Source of the DNA: Paraburkholderia sp. CNPSo 3272
Lineage (GTDB): Bacteria > Pseudomonadota > Gammaproteobacteria > Burkholderiales > Burkholderiaceae
Assembly (NCBI RefSeq): GCF_024206495.1
Contig: NZ_JAMBPQ010000005.1
Span: 62,001-126,000, forward strand
Direction: 5' to 3'
Length of the DNA: 64,000 nt
Both the position numbers and the translations under genes were made by a program. Positions 8,878 through 18,362 of this stretch are shown here, one piece after another (position 1 is the stretch's first letter; the number at the start of each line of letters is the position of its first letter). The notes beneath the pieces were generated by a model. That model was given only the letters and a program-made list of their open reading frames with translations. It ran no database searches and was not told where the DNA came from.

Positions 8878-10548
8878 TCACCGCAACTCGCGCCGCAAGA
8901 TCTTCCCCGTGGCCGTCTTCGGTAATTCGTCGCGGAACTCGACGATGCGCGGGTATTTGTACGCGGCCATACGCGCCTTGCAGAACGCGATCAGTTCCGC
9001 TGCGTCTGCCACCGCGCCCGCACGCAGGCTCACCACGGCTTTCACAGTCTCGCCGCGATACGGATCGGGCACGCCCACCACGGCCGCTTCGCGCACGGCG
9101 GGATGGCCGTAGAGCACGTCTTCGACTTCACGCGGCCAGACCTTGTATCCGGCCGCATTGATCATGTCCTTCTTGCGGTCGACGAGATAGAACCAGCCCG
9201 CTTCGTCCATGAAGCCGACGTCGCCGGTATGGAACCAGCCACTGCGAAACGCATCGGCCGTCGCCGCGGCGTTGTTCCAGTAGCCGGGCACGACCATCGG
9301 TCCGCGGCAGACGATCTCGCCAGTTTCACCCGCAGCAAGCATGTGACCGTCATCGTCGACGATCGCGGCTTCGGCGCCCGGCACGGGCACGCCCATGGCG
9401 AGCGCGCCGCTGCGCGGATCGACGGGCGCCGTCCTCGCGAGCGGCACCATGTGTGTGGGCGAGTTCGTTTCGGTGAGGCCATACGCGCCGTGGATCACGT
9501 GGCCGAACTTCGCGCGAAACGCCTCCACCACACTGGGCGCAATCGGCGCGCCGCCCGAATAAATCTTCGTGAGCGTCGCGAGTTGCTCGCGGGTCGCATC
9601 GGCGTGATGCAGCAGGGCGATGAACACCGTGATCGCGCCGATCGTGAATTCCGCGCGGTGTTCCTCGATGGCGTCGAGCGTGGCCGCCGTGTCGAAGCGG
9701 TGCGTGAGAATGAGCGGCGCGCGCGCGATCCACGCCGCGCCGATGTGGCCAACGAGGCCGGTAATGTGAAAGAGCGGCGCCACGCCGAGTATCGGGCCGC
9801 CTTCGCGCAGGACGCAGAAATCGCGATAGGTCTGCGCATTGAACGCGAAGTTGCCGTGCGTGCAAATCGCGCCTTTCGGGCGGCCGCTCGTGCCCGAGGT
9901 ATAGACGAGCATGGCGGCGTCGCTCGCCGCCAACGCGACCGGCGGCGGCTTGCGCCCTGGCTGCACGGCCTGCGCAGCCTGCAAAAGATCGCGTGCGCGC
10001 TCGCCTGCCTCGTTTGCCTCGCGCGGTGCGCCGAACACGCGCGGATCGTCGCGTGTTTGCAGCGCACGCGCGCGCGTCGTGAACACGCGCGGCGCGGCGT
10101 CGCCTTCGGCTTCGATGCTCGCGATCACCTCGCGAACGACTTCGCCTTCGAGCGCGGCGTCGCAGATCAGCACGCGCGTCTGCGAATCGTCGAGCAGCAG
10201 TTTCAGTTCGCGCGCGCGGTTCATCGGATTGACCGGCACCATCACGGCGCCCGCCTTCCAGATGCCGAGCAGGGCCATCACGAATTGCGGCACGTTCTGC
10301 AGATAGAGCGCCACACGGTCGCCGTGCTGTACGCCTTCGTCCAGCAGTACGCAGGCAACGTGGTCGCTCCATGCGTCGAGCGCCTGCCAGTCGAGCCTGC
10401 CGTCGAAGTAGAGCAGCGCGCTTTCGTGCGGCGCGCGAGCGAGCGCCGCCGCGAACATGTCGAGACCGTTCGTATAGTCCTGGCGCGGATTCGGCTCGAT
10501 GCCGGTGTCGTAGAGCGCGCGCCAGGGAAAGCTTTCACAGGCGTTCAC
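8878..10548 (-). CDS. AMP-forming acyl-CoA synthetase (ANL superfamily)
   Basis: A 556-residue adenylate-forming ligase. It carries the P-loop MLVYTSGTSGRPKG, the A5 motif GAYGLTETNSPTH, the hinge region HTGDVGFMDEAGWFYLVDRKKD and the C-terminal lysine motif PKTATGKILRREL that completes adenylation. It should activate a carboxylic acid to its CoA thioester; medium- or long-chain fatty or aromatic acids are typical for this subgroup. GTG 10548 is chosen because GAGGAG lies six bases upstream. It starts ten bases after the stop of the MFS transporter, so the two form an operon. The transporter probably imports the acid that this ligase activates. Confidence 0.88.
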   Translation of the reverse strand: MNACESFPWRALYDTGIEPNPRQDYTNGLDMFAAALARAPHESALLYFDGRLDWQALDAWSDHVACVLLDEGVQHGDRVALYLQNVPQFVMALLGIWKAGAVMVPVNPMNRARELKLLLDDSQTRVLICDAALEGEVVREVIASIEAEGDAAPRVFTTRARALQTRDDPRVFGAPREANEAGERARDLLQAAQAVQPGRKPPPVALAASDAAMLVYTSGTSGRPKGAICTHGNFAFNAQTYRDFCVLREGGPILGVAPLFHITGLVGHIGAAWIARAPLILTHRFDTAATLDAIEEHRAEFTIGAITVFIALLHHADATREQLATLTKIYSGGAPIAPSVVEAFRAKFGHVIHGAYGLTETNSPTHMVPLARTAPVDPRSGALAMGVPVPGAEAAIVDDDGHMLAAGETGEIVCRGPMVVPGYWNNAAATADAFRSGWFHTGDVGFMDEAGWFYLVDRKKDMINAAGYKVWPREVEDVLYGHPAVREAAVVGVPDPYRGETVKAVVSLRAGAVADAAELIAFCKARMAAYKYPRIVEFRDELPKTATGKILRRELR

Positions 10549-10558
10549 GTGCGTCTCC

Positions 10559-11887
10559 TCAAGCCGCGTCCGCCGGCTGGCCCACGGTGCTGCGCGCCAT
10601 GAACCAGTAGAACAGCGCGGCGCAGCCCGCAATCGCGCCGCCCATGATGAACGCCGGCGAATACGATCCCGTGCGGTCGACGATAAAGCCCGCCACGACC
10701 GGCGAGAACGCCCCGCCGAAATAGCCGCCGAAATTCTGGATCGAACTCACGGAAGCGACCATCGACGACGGGGCGATGTCGGCCGCGAGCGCCCACGCGT
10801 TGCCGATGGTGGCCGCGATGAACGCCAGCCCCAACGTCATCAGCGCGACGCTCGCGCCTATCGTGCTCGCGAGTGGCAGCGCCGCCGCGCACACGCCCGC
10901 ACCGATTGCACCCACCACGATCAGCATGCGCTTGGCGACCATGGGCGAAGCCACGCGGCGATCCACGAGTTTCTTCGCGATCCAGCCCGCGACGATCTCG
11001 CCCGCCGCGCCGCCGAACCACGGAATGCTCGCGTAGATACCCAGTTGTGCGAACGAAATATGAAAGCGATCGAGCAGATAGAGCGGCAGGAACACGAGGA
11101 AGATATTCCACAGCCAGATCGCGCAGAAGTAGCCGAAGATCATGCCCCACACGCTGCGCGAGGCGAACAGCGCGCGCCAGCGAATGGGCGCGGTGGTGAG
11201 CGAGCGCTCGTGGCCGCCGCCGCCCGCTTCGATATAGGCGAACTCCTCGCGCGTGAGCCGCTTGCTTTGCACGGGGTTGCGATAGAGAAACAGGAACAGC
11301 ACGGCAAAGACGATGCCGATGGCGCCCGTCACGTGAAAGAGCGAGCGCCAGCCGAACGCGATCATCAACGCAACCAGCACGGCGGGCGCGAGCGCGGGCC
11401 CCCACTTCGACGACGAATCCCAGATGCCGGTGGCGAAGCCGCGCTCCTTGGCGGGAAACCACGCGGCCGTGATCTTCGCGGAGGTTGGCCAGCACGGCGC
11501 CTCGCCCACCGCGAGCAGCACGCGCATGACGATGAGGCCCGAGATCGAACCAACCACGCCGGTGAGCCACGTCGCCACGCTCCACCAGATCATGCCCACT
11601 GCATAGGCGCGCTTCGCGCCGAAGCGATCGATGATCCAGCCCGCCGGCAATTGCATCACGGCGTAGGTCCAGGCGAACACGGTGCCGAGCAGGCCGATTT
11701 GCGTGCGCGTGAGGCCGAGGTCGTGAATCATGCCGGGCGCGGCGATCGCGAGATTTGCGCGATCGAGGTAGTTGATGATGCCGCCGAACAGCAGCCAGAT
11801 CAGCACGCGCCAGCGAAAATTCGCGGCGGTGGTGGCTGTGGCAGTCGATTTTGCGGTGGATGCGGTTGCAACCAGCTCGTCGTCCAT
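10559..11887 (-). CDS. MFS transporter of the anion:cation symporter (ACS) type
   Basis: A 442-residue, twelve-helix major facilitator. FGGIINYLDRANLAIAAPGM in helix 1 is the ACS-family signature, and GWIIDRFGAKRAY between helices 2 and 3 is motif A. A cytoplasmic linker with RLTREEF separates the two six-helix halves. Start ATG 11887 follows a GAGGAGGAG ribosome site. It lies directly upstream of the acyl-CoA ligase, so uptake of an organic acid is likely. Substrate identity cannot be read from the sequence. Confidence 0.87.
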   Translation of the reverse strand: MDDELVATASTAKSTATATTAANFRWRVLIWLLFGGIINYLDRANLAIAAPGMIHDLGLTRTQIGLLGTVFAWTYAVMQLPAGWIIDRFGAKRAYAVGMIWWSVATWLTGVVGSISGLIVMRVLLAVGEAPCWPTSAKITAAWFPAKERGFATGIWDSSSKWGPALAPAVLVALMIAFGWRSLFHVTGAIGIVFAVLFLFLYRNPVQSKRLTREEFAYIEAGGGGHERSLTTAPIRWRALFASRSVWGMIFGYFCAIWLWNIFLVFLPLYLLDRFHISFAQLGIYASIPWFGGAAGEIVAGWIAKKLVDRRVASPMVAKRMLIVVGAIGAGVCAAALPLASTIGASVALMTLGLAFIAATIGNAWALAADIAPSSMVASVSSIQNFGGYFGGAFSPVVAGFIVDRTGSYSPAFIMGGAIAGCAALFYWFMARSTVGQPADAA

Positions 11888-12297
11888 CCTGTCTCCTCCT
11901 CGTTGGCCTACGTTTTTTTTGCGTGCGCTGATGCACACGCTCGTGAGACTCAAACCGCGTTCGTGCCCGGATCGTGGGACTTTTCGCTGTAGAAGCAACG
12001 ATACGCGCGAGGGACATTGTGCGCCGGTTGGCGCGAATGGAGAACGCCGCATTTGCATAAACGCATGACGTCGATGTGAATACGCGGATCGTTATTGCAT
12101 TCGCATGCTCTCTTACCAACCGTTACACAAGCGAAGCAATCGTTTCACCTGAACGGCGAGCGAGTTCATAAAATTCCTCAGACCGTTGAGCAGCAAGGCG
12201 CTACGCCACAACGGTCCCGCGCAGAGCCGCACGGAAAGCGGCATCACACAAGGCCCTGCGCGTGCAATCGATACCTACTACGCAGAAAGGAGTTCAC
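11888..12297. other. Intergenic region between two divergent genes
   Basis: This 410-base gap separates the divergent MFS operon and the DUF4142 gene. It has a T8 run near 11911 and is less GC-rich than its flanks around 12050-12170, as expected for promoters. AAAGGAG directly precedes ATG 12298. No coding potential, repeat or RNA gene was recognised. Confidence 0.5.
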
Positions 12298-12867
12298 ATG
12301 ACTCGCCTCTCGCTTGCCTCGCTCATCGCGGTTTCGGCCGCCAGCCTTTGCGCCGTTACGCTGAGCGCACACGCGCAGACCCCCGCGCCCACCGCGGCTT
12401 CTGCCTCGACTTCGGCGGCACCCGGCAAACTGCACGAAGCCGACAAGGCCTTCATTGCGGACGGCACGCAAACCGTCGCCACGCAGCGCGATGCCGCGCG
12501 CATTGCCGACTCGCGCTCGACCGACCGCGAAGTGAAGGCCTTTGCGGAAAAACTGGTGGCCGACTACTCGAAGCTGTCCGATTCGATGCGCGCGGCAAGC
12601 CCGCGCGGCGTGGACGTGCCGCGCAACGACCCGGATGCGGCGGTGATCAGCAGCATCAACAACCTGCGCGGCGCGGACTTCGACAAGACGTATATTGAGC
12701 AGGTCGCGCTGGCCGGCCAGCAGAAGACGCTCTCGGCATTCCAGGCGGAAATCGCCTCGGGTCGCGATGCGGGCCTCAAGAAGGCCGCGACGGAAGGCCT
12801 GCCTCTGATCCAGGCCGACTACGCCAAGGCGCAGGAACTCGCCAAGCGCAAACACCTGGCAGGCTGA
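12298..12867 (+). CDS. DUF4142 periplasmic protein
   Basis: A 189-residue protein with a signal peptide ending near AHA (residues 1-25) and an Ala/Thr/Ser-rich linker. The mature domain begins KLHEADKAFIADGTQTVAT and contains the pattern DREVKAFAEKLVADYSK. This is the four-helix ferritin-like DUF4142 fold, common in Burkholderia. AAAGGAG sits seven bases before ATG 12298. The function is unknown; these proteins are often stress-induced and exported. Nothing next to it suggests a partner. Confidence 0.85.
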   Translation: MTRLSLASLIAVSAASLCAVTLSAHAQTPAPTAASASTSAAPGKLHEADKAFIADGTQTVATQRDAARIADSRSTDREVKAFAEKLVADYSKLSDSMRAASPRGVDVPRNDPDAAVISSINNLRGADFDKTYIEQVALAGQQKTLSAFQAEIASGRDAGLKKAATEGLPLIQADYAKAQELAKRKHLAG

Positions 12868-12886
12868 TGACGGTGTGAGATGCGAA

Positions 12887-12913
12887 GGGGCCGGCCGCAC
12901 GCGCGCCGGCCCC
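12887..12913. terminator. GC-rich hairpin between convergent genes
   Basis: GGGGCCGGC (12887-12895) pairs with GCCGGCCCC (12905-12913). It lies between the stops of the DUF4142 and TMEM175 genes. The T-tract is weak, so it may act only partially as a bidirectional terminator. Confidence 0.5.
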
Positions 12914-12921
12914 GCTGCTGT

Positions 12922-13521
<600 letters not shown>

Positions 13522-13695
13522 CTGTGAAATCGGCTTGCAAGGGATGTAAGGCAAGCGGCAAGTATCGCCGAAGTCGCCGCGCGACGCCACGTAACCGCTG
13601 AGGCGTCGCAGGTGCGTATATTGCGCCATACATGGCGCGCGCATTCCTGGCCTATGATGCCCTTGAGCGCCACGCCCGGCCGCCCGCCTCGAATC

Positions 13696-14400
13696 ATGAA
13701 GTCCACGACCTCCGCAACCCGCCACCGTCCCGAGCACCCTGAGCGGCCTGAGCGCCGCGTGCCTGTCTGGGACCTGCCTACGCGGCTCTTTCACTGGCTG
13801 ACCGTCGTGCTCGTGGCCGCCGCCTACATCACGCAGCGCATGAACTGGATGCAGATGCACGTGCGCCTCGGCGAAACGCTGCTCGCGCTCGTGCTGTTTC
13901 GGATCCTGTGGGGGTGCTTCGGCAGCGAGACCGCGCGCTTCTCGCGCTTCGTCGCCTCGCCGCGCAAGGCGATCGAGCATCTGCGCCATCTGTGGCGGCG
14001 CGAGCCCGACCTCCAGGTGGGCCACAACGCGGCCGGCGGCTGGATGGTTCTGCTGCTGCTCGCGCTGCTGCTGGTCGAAACGCTCACCGGTTTCTACGAC
14101 AACAACGACATCGCCGACGAAGGGCCGCTCAGCGAAATCGTGCCTGCCAAAATCGCCAATGCGATAGCCGGCCTGCACGCGTGGGGCTGGGATCTGCTCG
14201 CGGCAGCTGTCGTGCTGCACGTCTGCGCGATTGCGGTCTATGCGCTCGTGAAAGGCCACAACCTCGTCGGCCCGATGGTCAGCGGCAAAAAACGCCTGCC
14301 CGCCTCGGTGCGCGCGCCCGCGCGCGGGTCGCTTTGGCTCGCGGCCTTGCTGATGGGGTTATCCGGCGTCGTGGTGGCGCTGCTCGCCGCGTATCTTTGA
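13696..14400 (+). CDS. Cytochrome b561-type membrane protein
   Basis: A 234-residue protein with four to five membrane helices. The histidines expected to bind two b haems are visible: RLFHWLTVV in helix 1, QMHVRLGE before helix 2, GLHAWGWD and VLHVCAIAVY. This matches the cytochrome b/b6-domain family related to Ni/Fe-hydrogenase cytochrome b, which passes electrons between quinones and a partner cytochrome or enzyme. No partner cytochrome c lies next to it. The start at 13696 is chosen to avoid a non-homologous leader; a clear ribosome site is lacking. Confidence 0.8.
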   Translation: MKSTTSATRHRPEHPERPERRVPVWDLPTRLFHWLTVVLVAAAYITQRMNWMQMHVRLGETLLALVLFRILWGCFGSETARFSRFVASPRKAIEHLRHLWRREPDLQVGHNAAGGWMVLLLLALLLVETLTGFYDNNDIADEGPLSEIVPAKIANAIAGLHAWGWDLLAAAVVLHVCAIAVYALVKGHNLVGPMVSGKKRLPASVRAPARGSLWLAALLMGLSGVVVALLAAYL

Positions 14401-14485
14401 TGCCGGAAATTGCGGTGTAAAGCCCGCACGAAGCCCGCACAACGCGTAAAATCAGCGGCTCTTTTTCACTCGACAAGAATCATCG

Positions 14486-14737
14486 ATGGCTACCTACCGC
14501 GAATTGCTCGCCCAGAAGCGCGAACTCGACGAGCGCATCGAAGCCGCGCGCGCCGAAGCGGCGAACGAGGCGCTGGCCAATGTGCGCGCGGCAATCGCCG
14601 AATTCGGCTTCACGCCCGACGAGGTGTTCGGCAAGCCGCGCCGCGAAAAGACCGCACGCCGCGCGCGCAAGGCTGAAGGCACCGAAGGCAAAAAGCGCGA
14701 GCGCGCCAATCTGGACCTGTTCGGCGACAACGCCTGA
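14486..14737 (+). CDS. Short H-NS-like protein without the DNA-binding motif
   Basis: An 83-residue protein whose first 50 residues (YRELLAQKRELDERIEAARA, then AIAEFGFTPDEVFG) match the coiled-coil oligomerisation region of betaproteobacterial H-NS. Family members normally end in a DNA-binding loop of the form WxGRGRxP. Here the C-terminus is a basic stretch (KPRREKTARRARKAEG) followed by NLDLFGDNA, and no such loop exists. It could bind DNA through the basic patch, or act as a dominant-negative partner of full-length H-NS. A GC hairpin follows. Confidence is high for the family and low for the mechanism. Confidence 0.75.
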   Translation: MATYRELLAQKRELDERIEAARAEAANEALANVRAAIAEFGFTPDEVFGKPRREKTARRARKAEGTEGKKRERANLDLFGDNA

Positions 14738-14760
14738 CCGACCGCGCCCTTCACAGGCAA

Positions 14761-14781
14761 ACAGGGCCGCAAAGGCCCTGT
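14761..14781. terminator. Hairpin after the H-NS-like gene
   Basis: ACAGGGCC (14761-14768) pairs with GGCCCTGT (14774-14781) across GCAAA. There is no T-run, so intrinsic termination would be weak. It lies between convergent genes. Confidence 0.45.
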
Positions 14782-14840
14782 CGCAAGCAGCCATGCCGCG
14801 CGCGCCGGCTGGCGCACGCATGGCGTGAACACGTAACGCG

Positions 14841-15758
14841 TTACTGCGCGCCGAGCTTCTTGATCAGCACGTCGAGCTGCGCCACTTCCTCTTGCGTGAG
14901 ATCGGTGAGCGGCGCGCGCACCGGGCCCGCGTCGCGGCCCACGAGCTTCGCGCCCGCCTTCACGATGCTCACCGCGTAGCCCGCGCGGCGGTTCCGAATG
15001 GCAAGGTATGGCAGGAAGAATTCGTCGATGAGCTTGCCAACCGTCGCGTGGTCGTCGGCGGCAATCGCGCGGTAGAACTGCATGGCCGTCTTCGGGATGA
15101 AGTTGAATACCGCCGACGAATACACGGGCACGCCCAGCGCCTTGTACGCTGCTGCGTAGACTTCGGCCGTGGGTAGGCCGCCCAGGTAGGAGAAGCGGTC
15201 GCCCAGACGGCGGCGGATCGTCACCATCGCCTCGATCTCGCCCACGCCGTCCTTGAAGCCGATGAGGTTCTCGCAGCGGTCCGCGAGCTGCTCGAGCATG
15301 TCGGCGTTGAGCTTCGAATTGGCGCGGTTGTAGACGATCACGCCCATCTTCGGCACGGCCTCGCAGACCTGCTCCACGTGCGCGGCAATGCCTTCCTGCG
15401 ACGCTTCCGTGAGGTAATGCGGCATCAGCAGAATGCCCTGCGCGCCGTTGCATTCGGCTTCCTGCGCGTATTCGATGGCCACGCGCGTCGCGCCGCCCGC
15501 GCCCGCGAGAATCGGCACCTTGCCCTTGCAGGTTTCGGTGGCCGTCTTGATGACCTGCGAGTATTCGCTCTTCGTGAGCGAAAAGAATTCGCCCGTCCCG
15601 CCCGCCGCGAACAGCGCGCTCGCGCCATACGGGGCCAACCATTCGAGGCGCTCGGCATAGGTGCTCGCGCGGAAGTTGCCTTGCGCGTCGAAGTCGGTCA
15701 CGGGGAACGAAAGCAGCCCTTCGGAGACGATTTGCTTGAGTTCTTGCGGCGTGGTCAT
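14841..15758 (-). CDS. kdgD: 5-dehydro-4-deoxyglucarate dehydratase
   Basis: A 305-residue class I aldolase-fold enzyme of the dihydrodipicolinate-synthase family. It dehydrates and decarboxylates 5-keto-4-deoxyglucarate to 2,5-dioxovalerate. The Schiff-base lysine lies in [13 protein letters not shown], the catalytic tyrosine in [10 protein letters not shown], and the carboxylate-binding loop is GGTGEFFSL. It is the last gene of the minus-strand glucarate operon, 63 bases after gudD. Its product feeds the dehydrogenase at 19965. Confidence 0.95.
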   Translation of the reverse strand: MTTPQELKQIVSEGLLSFPVTDFDAQGNFRASTYAERLEWLAPYGASALFAAGGTGEFFSLTKSEYSQVIKTATETCKGKVPILAGAGGATRVAIEYAQEAECNGAQGILLMPHYLTEASQEGIAAHVEQVCEAVPKMGVIVYNRANSKLNADMLEQLADRCENLIGFKDGVGEIEAMVTIRRRLGDRFSYLGGLPTAEVYAAAYKALGVPVYSSAVFNFIPKTAMQFYRAIAADDHATVGKLIDEFFLPYLAIRNRRAGYAVSIVKAGAKLVGRDAGPVRAPLTDLTQEEVAQLDVLIKKLGAQ

Positions 15759-15821
15759 GGTCTTGATCCTGTTGCGAAGTCAGTAAAGGTGTTCAGTCGA
15801 TAAATGACGTTCAAGCGGCGT

Positions 15822-17171
15822 TCAGCGCACGAGGCACGGACGCTTGTTGTCGAATTTCCAGTTGGGAACGAGGTATTGCATCGCGATCGCGTCGTCGCGC
15901 GCGCCGAGGCCGTGCTCCAGGTAGAGTGCGTGCGCCTTTTCCAGCGCGTCCATATCGATTTCGATGCCGAGGCCCGGCTTTTGCGGCACCTGCACCTTGC
16001 CGCCCACGATCTGCAGCGGCTCGCGCGTGAGGCGCTGGCCGTCCTGCCAGATCCAGTGCGTGTCGATCGCCGTGATCTTGCCGGGCGCCGCGGCGGCTGC
16101 ATGCGTGAACATCGCGAGCGAAATGTCGAAGTGATTGTTCGAGTGCGAGCCCCACGTGAGTCCCCAGTCGTTACACATCTGCGCCACGCGCACCGAGCCC
16201 TGCATGGTCCAGAAGTGCGGGTCGGCGAGCGGGATATCCACCGATTGCAGCTGAATCGCGTGGCCCATCTGGCGCCAGTCGGTCGCGATCATGTTGGTGG
16301 CCGTGGGCAGGCCGGTGGCGCGGCGGAATTCCGCCATCACTTCGCGGCCCGAGTAGCCGTTCTCCGCGCCGCACGGGTCTTCCGCGTAGGCGAGCACATC
16401 GTGTTTGTCGCGGCACAGGCGGATGGCTTCCGCGAGCGACCACGCGCCGTTCGGGTCGAGCGTCACGCGCGCTTCGGGAAAACGCTCGGCCAACGCCGTG
16501 ACCGCTTCCATTTCCGCGTCGCCCGCCAGCACGCCGCCCTTGAGCTTGAAGTCGTTGAAGCCGTAGCGCGCTTGCGCGGCTTCGGCCAGACGCACGACGG
16601 CCTCCGGCGTCATCGCCTCTTCGGTGCGCAGACGTTCCCAGTCGTCGCGGCCATCGGCGCCGCTCGCGTAGGCGAGATCGGTCTTGTTGCGATCGCCAAT
16701 GAAGAACAGGTAGCCGAGCATCTCCACTTCGCTGCGCTGCTGCCCCTCGCCGAGCAGCGCGGCGACGGGCACGTTCAAGTGCTGGCCGAGCAGGTCGAGC
16801 AGCGCGGCTTCGAGCGCCGTGACCGCGTGAATCGTGGTGCGCAGGTCGAAGGTCTGCAGGCCGCGGCCGCCCGAGTCGCGATCGGCGAACTGCTTGCGCA
16901 CGGTGTTGAGCACCGACTGCATGTTGCCGATGGACTGGCCGACCACGAACGCACGCGCGTCTTCGAGCGTCTTGCGAATCGCCTCGCCACCCGGCACTTC
17001 GCCGATGCCGGTGTTGCCCGCGCTGTCGCGCAGCAGCACGACGTTGCGCGTGAAGAACGGACCGTGCGCGCCGGAAAGGTTCAGCAGCATGCTGTCGCGG
17101 CCCGCCACGGGAACGACGCGCAGGTCGGTGACAAGGGGCGTGGCGTTCGGTTGAACGACTTGTGTAGACAT
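15822..17171 (-). CDS. gudD: Glucarate dehydratase
   Basis: A 449-residue enolase-superfamily enzyme that converts D-glucarate to 5-keto-4-deoxyglucarate. The KxK base motif is in NDFKLKGG, the first metal ligand in VTLDPNGAW, the second in AYAEDPCG, the third in TNMIATD, and the His of the His-Asp dyad in [12 protein letters not shown]. All catalytic groups expected for GudD are present and the length is normal. It follows the lactonase by 63 bases and precedes kdgD. This is the committed step of the local pathway. Confidence 0.95.
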   Translation of the reverse strand: MSTQVVQPNATPLVTDLRVVPVAGRDSMLLNLSGAHGPFFTRNVVLLRDSAGNTGIGEVPGGEAIRKTLEDARAFVVGQSIGNMQSVLNTVRKQFADRDSGGRGLQTFDLRTTIHAVTALEAALLDLLGQHLNVPVAALLGEGQQRSEVEMLGYLFFIGDRNKTDLAYASGADGRDDWERLRTEEAMTPEAVVRLAEAAQARYGFNDFKLKGGVLAGDAEMEAVTALAERFPEARVTLDPNGAWSLAEAIRLCRDKHDVLAYAEDPCGAENGYSGREVMAEFRRATGLPTATNMIATDWRQMGHAIQLQSVDIPLADPHFWTMQGSVRVAQMCNDWGLTWGSHSNNHFDISLAMFTHAAAAAPGKITAIDTHWIWQDGQRLTREPLQIVGGKVQVPQKPGLGIEIDMDALEKAHALYLEHGLGARDDAIAMQYLVPNWKFDNKRPCLVR

Positions 17172-17234
17172 GAACGGATTACCTGTAAAAGTGCGGCGCT
17201 TGGCCCTGACAATCGAAACTTTGGGTTGAAGCGG

Positions 17235-18323
17235 TCAAGCGTTGGCGGCGACGATCTCCACCCAGTTCGCGCCGTTGCCGCCCTCGCCTCGAGAAACCGG
17301 TGTGAGCGCTCCGCTCGCCGCATCGATCGCGTAGACCGACACGTGTTGCGATTTTTCTCCGCACGCCACGAGAAAACGGCCCGTCGGGTCGATGCGAAAA
17401 CCGCGTGGTTGCGTCTCGGTCGCGGTCGCGCCGACGTATTCGAGCGCGCCGCCTTGAGATACGCGCAGCGTGAGAATCTGGCTCGTCGTGCGCTCGGAGA
17501 CATAGACGAAGCGCCCATCGGGCGAGACGTGGATATCGGCGGCCCAGACGAGCTTCGCGAGCACGGCGGGGTCGGGCTGCACCGGGTCCGTGGGGCTCGG
17601 GCGCGCAAAACCGTCGTTCAGATGCGCGAGCACCGGCGCGCGCGGCGAGACGTGCAGCGCCGTGAGCTTGCCCGTGGCGGCGTCGCGCGCGAAAGCCGCC
17701 ACCGTCGCGTGGAATTCGCTCAGCACGTACAGCACGTCGCCGCCCGGCGAAAAGCGCAGATGGCGCGGACCGAAGCCCGCCCCGAGATCGACCGTGCCGA
17801 TCTCGACGAGGCGCCCTGCGTCTTCCAACGCGAAAACAAACACGCGGTCGCTGCCGAGCGACGACGCATACGCAAAGCGCCCGTCGGCGGAAACGATCAC
17901 CGCGTGCGCGTGCTCGATGTCGCCGATCACCTGCAGCGGCGCGCCATTGCCGCTCTCGAGATCGTTCGCGCCATACAGGCTCACGCGATGCTCGCCGTAC
18001 GAAGCGCCCAACAGGAAACGCCCCTGCGGCTCGGCACACAGATACGCGAGGCTCGATTCGATCGACGTCTGCACGCGCGGCGCGAGACTGCCGCTTTGCG
18101 CGTCGATGGCGTAGTCGTTGATGCGCTTGTCCGCGCCGCGCGTGGCCGCGTAAAGGCGGCGGCGATCGGGCGAGAGCGCCATCGGCATCACGTTGTCCTG
18201 CGCGGCCACGCGCGCTTGCGACGTGAGCGCGCCATTGCGCGCATCGAGATGAAACACGCCAATGTCGCCGTCTTTCGAATTCGCGACGTAGACGAAGAAG
18301 CGTTCGGGGTTCAGCTGATTCAT
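17235..18323 (-). CDS. Lactonase of the seven-bladed YbhE/Pgl type
   Basis: A 362-residue beta-propeller with the recurring blade pattern RFVYVSERTT, RFAYASSLGSDRVFVF and GDVLYVLSEFHATVAAF. It begins FFVYVANSKDGDIGVFHLD and ends in the RFLVACGEKSQHVSVYAID blade typical of the family. By name these are 6-phosphogluconolactonases. In a glucarate operon, a sugar-acid lactone such as glucaro-lactone formed by uronate dehydrogenase is the more likely substrate; that is inference from context. It sits between the transporter and gudD in the same orientation. Confidence 0.82.
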   Translation of the reverse strand: MNQLNPERFFVYVANSKDGDIGVFHLDARNGALTSQARVAAQDNVMPMALSPDRRRLYAATRGADKRINDYAIDAQSGSLAPRVQTSIESSLAYLCAEPQGRFLLGASYGEHRVSLYGANDLESGNGAPLQVIGDIEHAHAVIVSADGRFAYASSLGSDRVFVFALEDAGRLVEIGTVDLGAGFGPRHLRFSPGGDVLYVLSEFHATVAAFARDAATGKLTALHVSPRAPVLAHLNDGFARPSPTDPVQPDPAVLAKLVWAADIHVSPDGRFVYVSERTTSQILTLRVSQGGALEYVGATATETQPRGFRIDPTGRFLVACGEKSQHVSVYAIDAASGALTPVSRGEGGNGANWVEIVAANA

Positions 18324-18362
18324 GGTGTGGATTTCCTTCTCGATGGGCGGTTGTGCGCGGGC

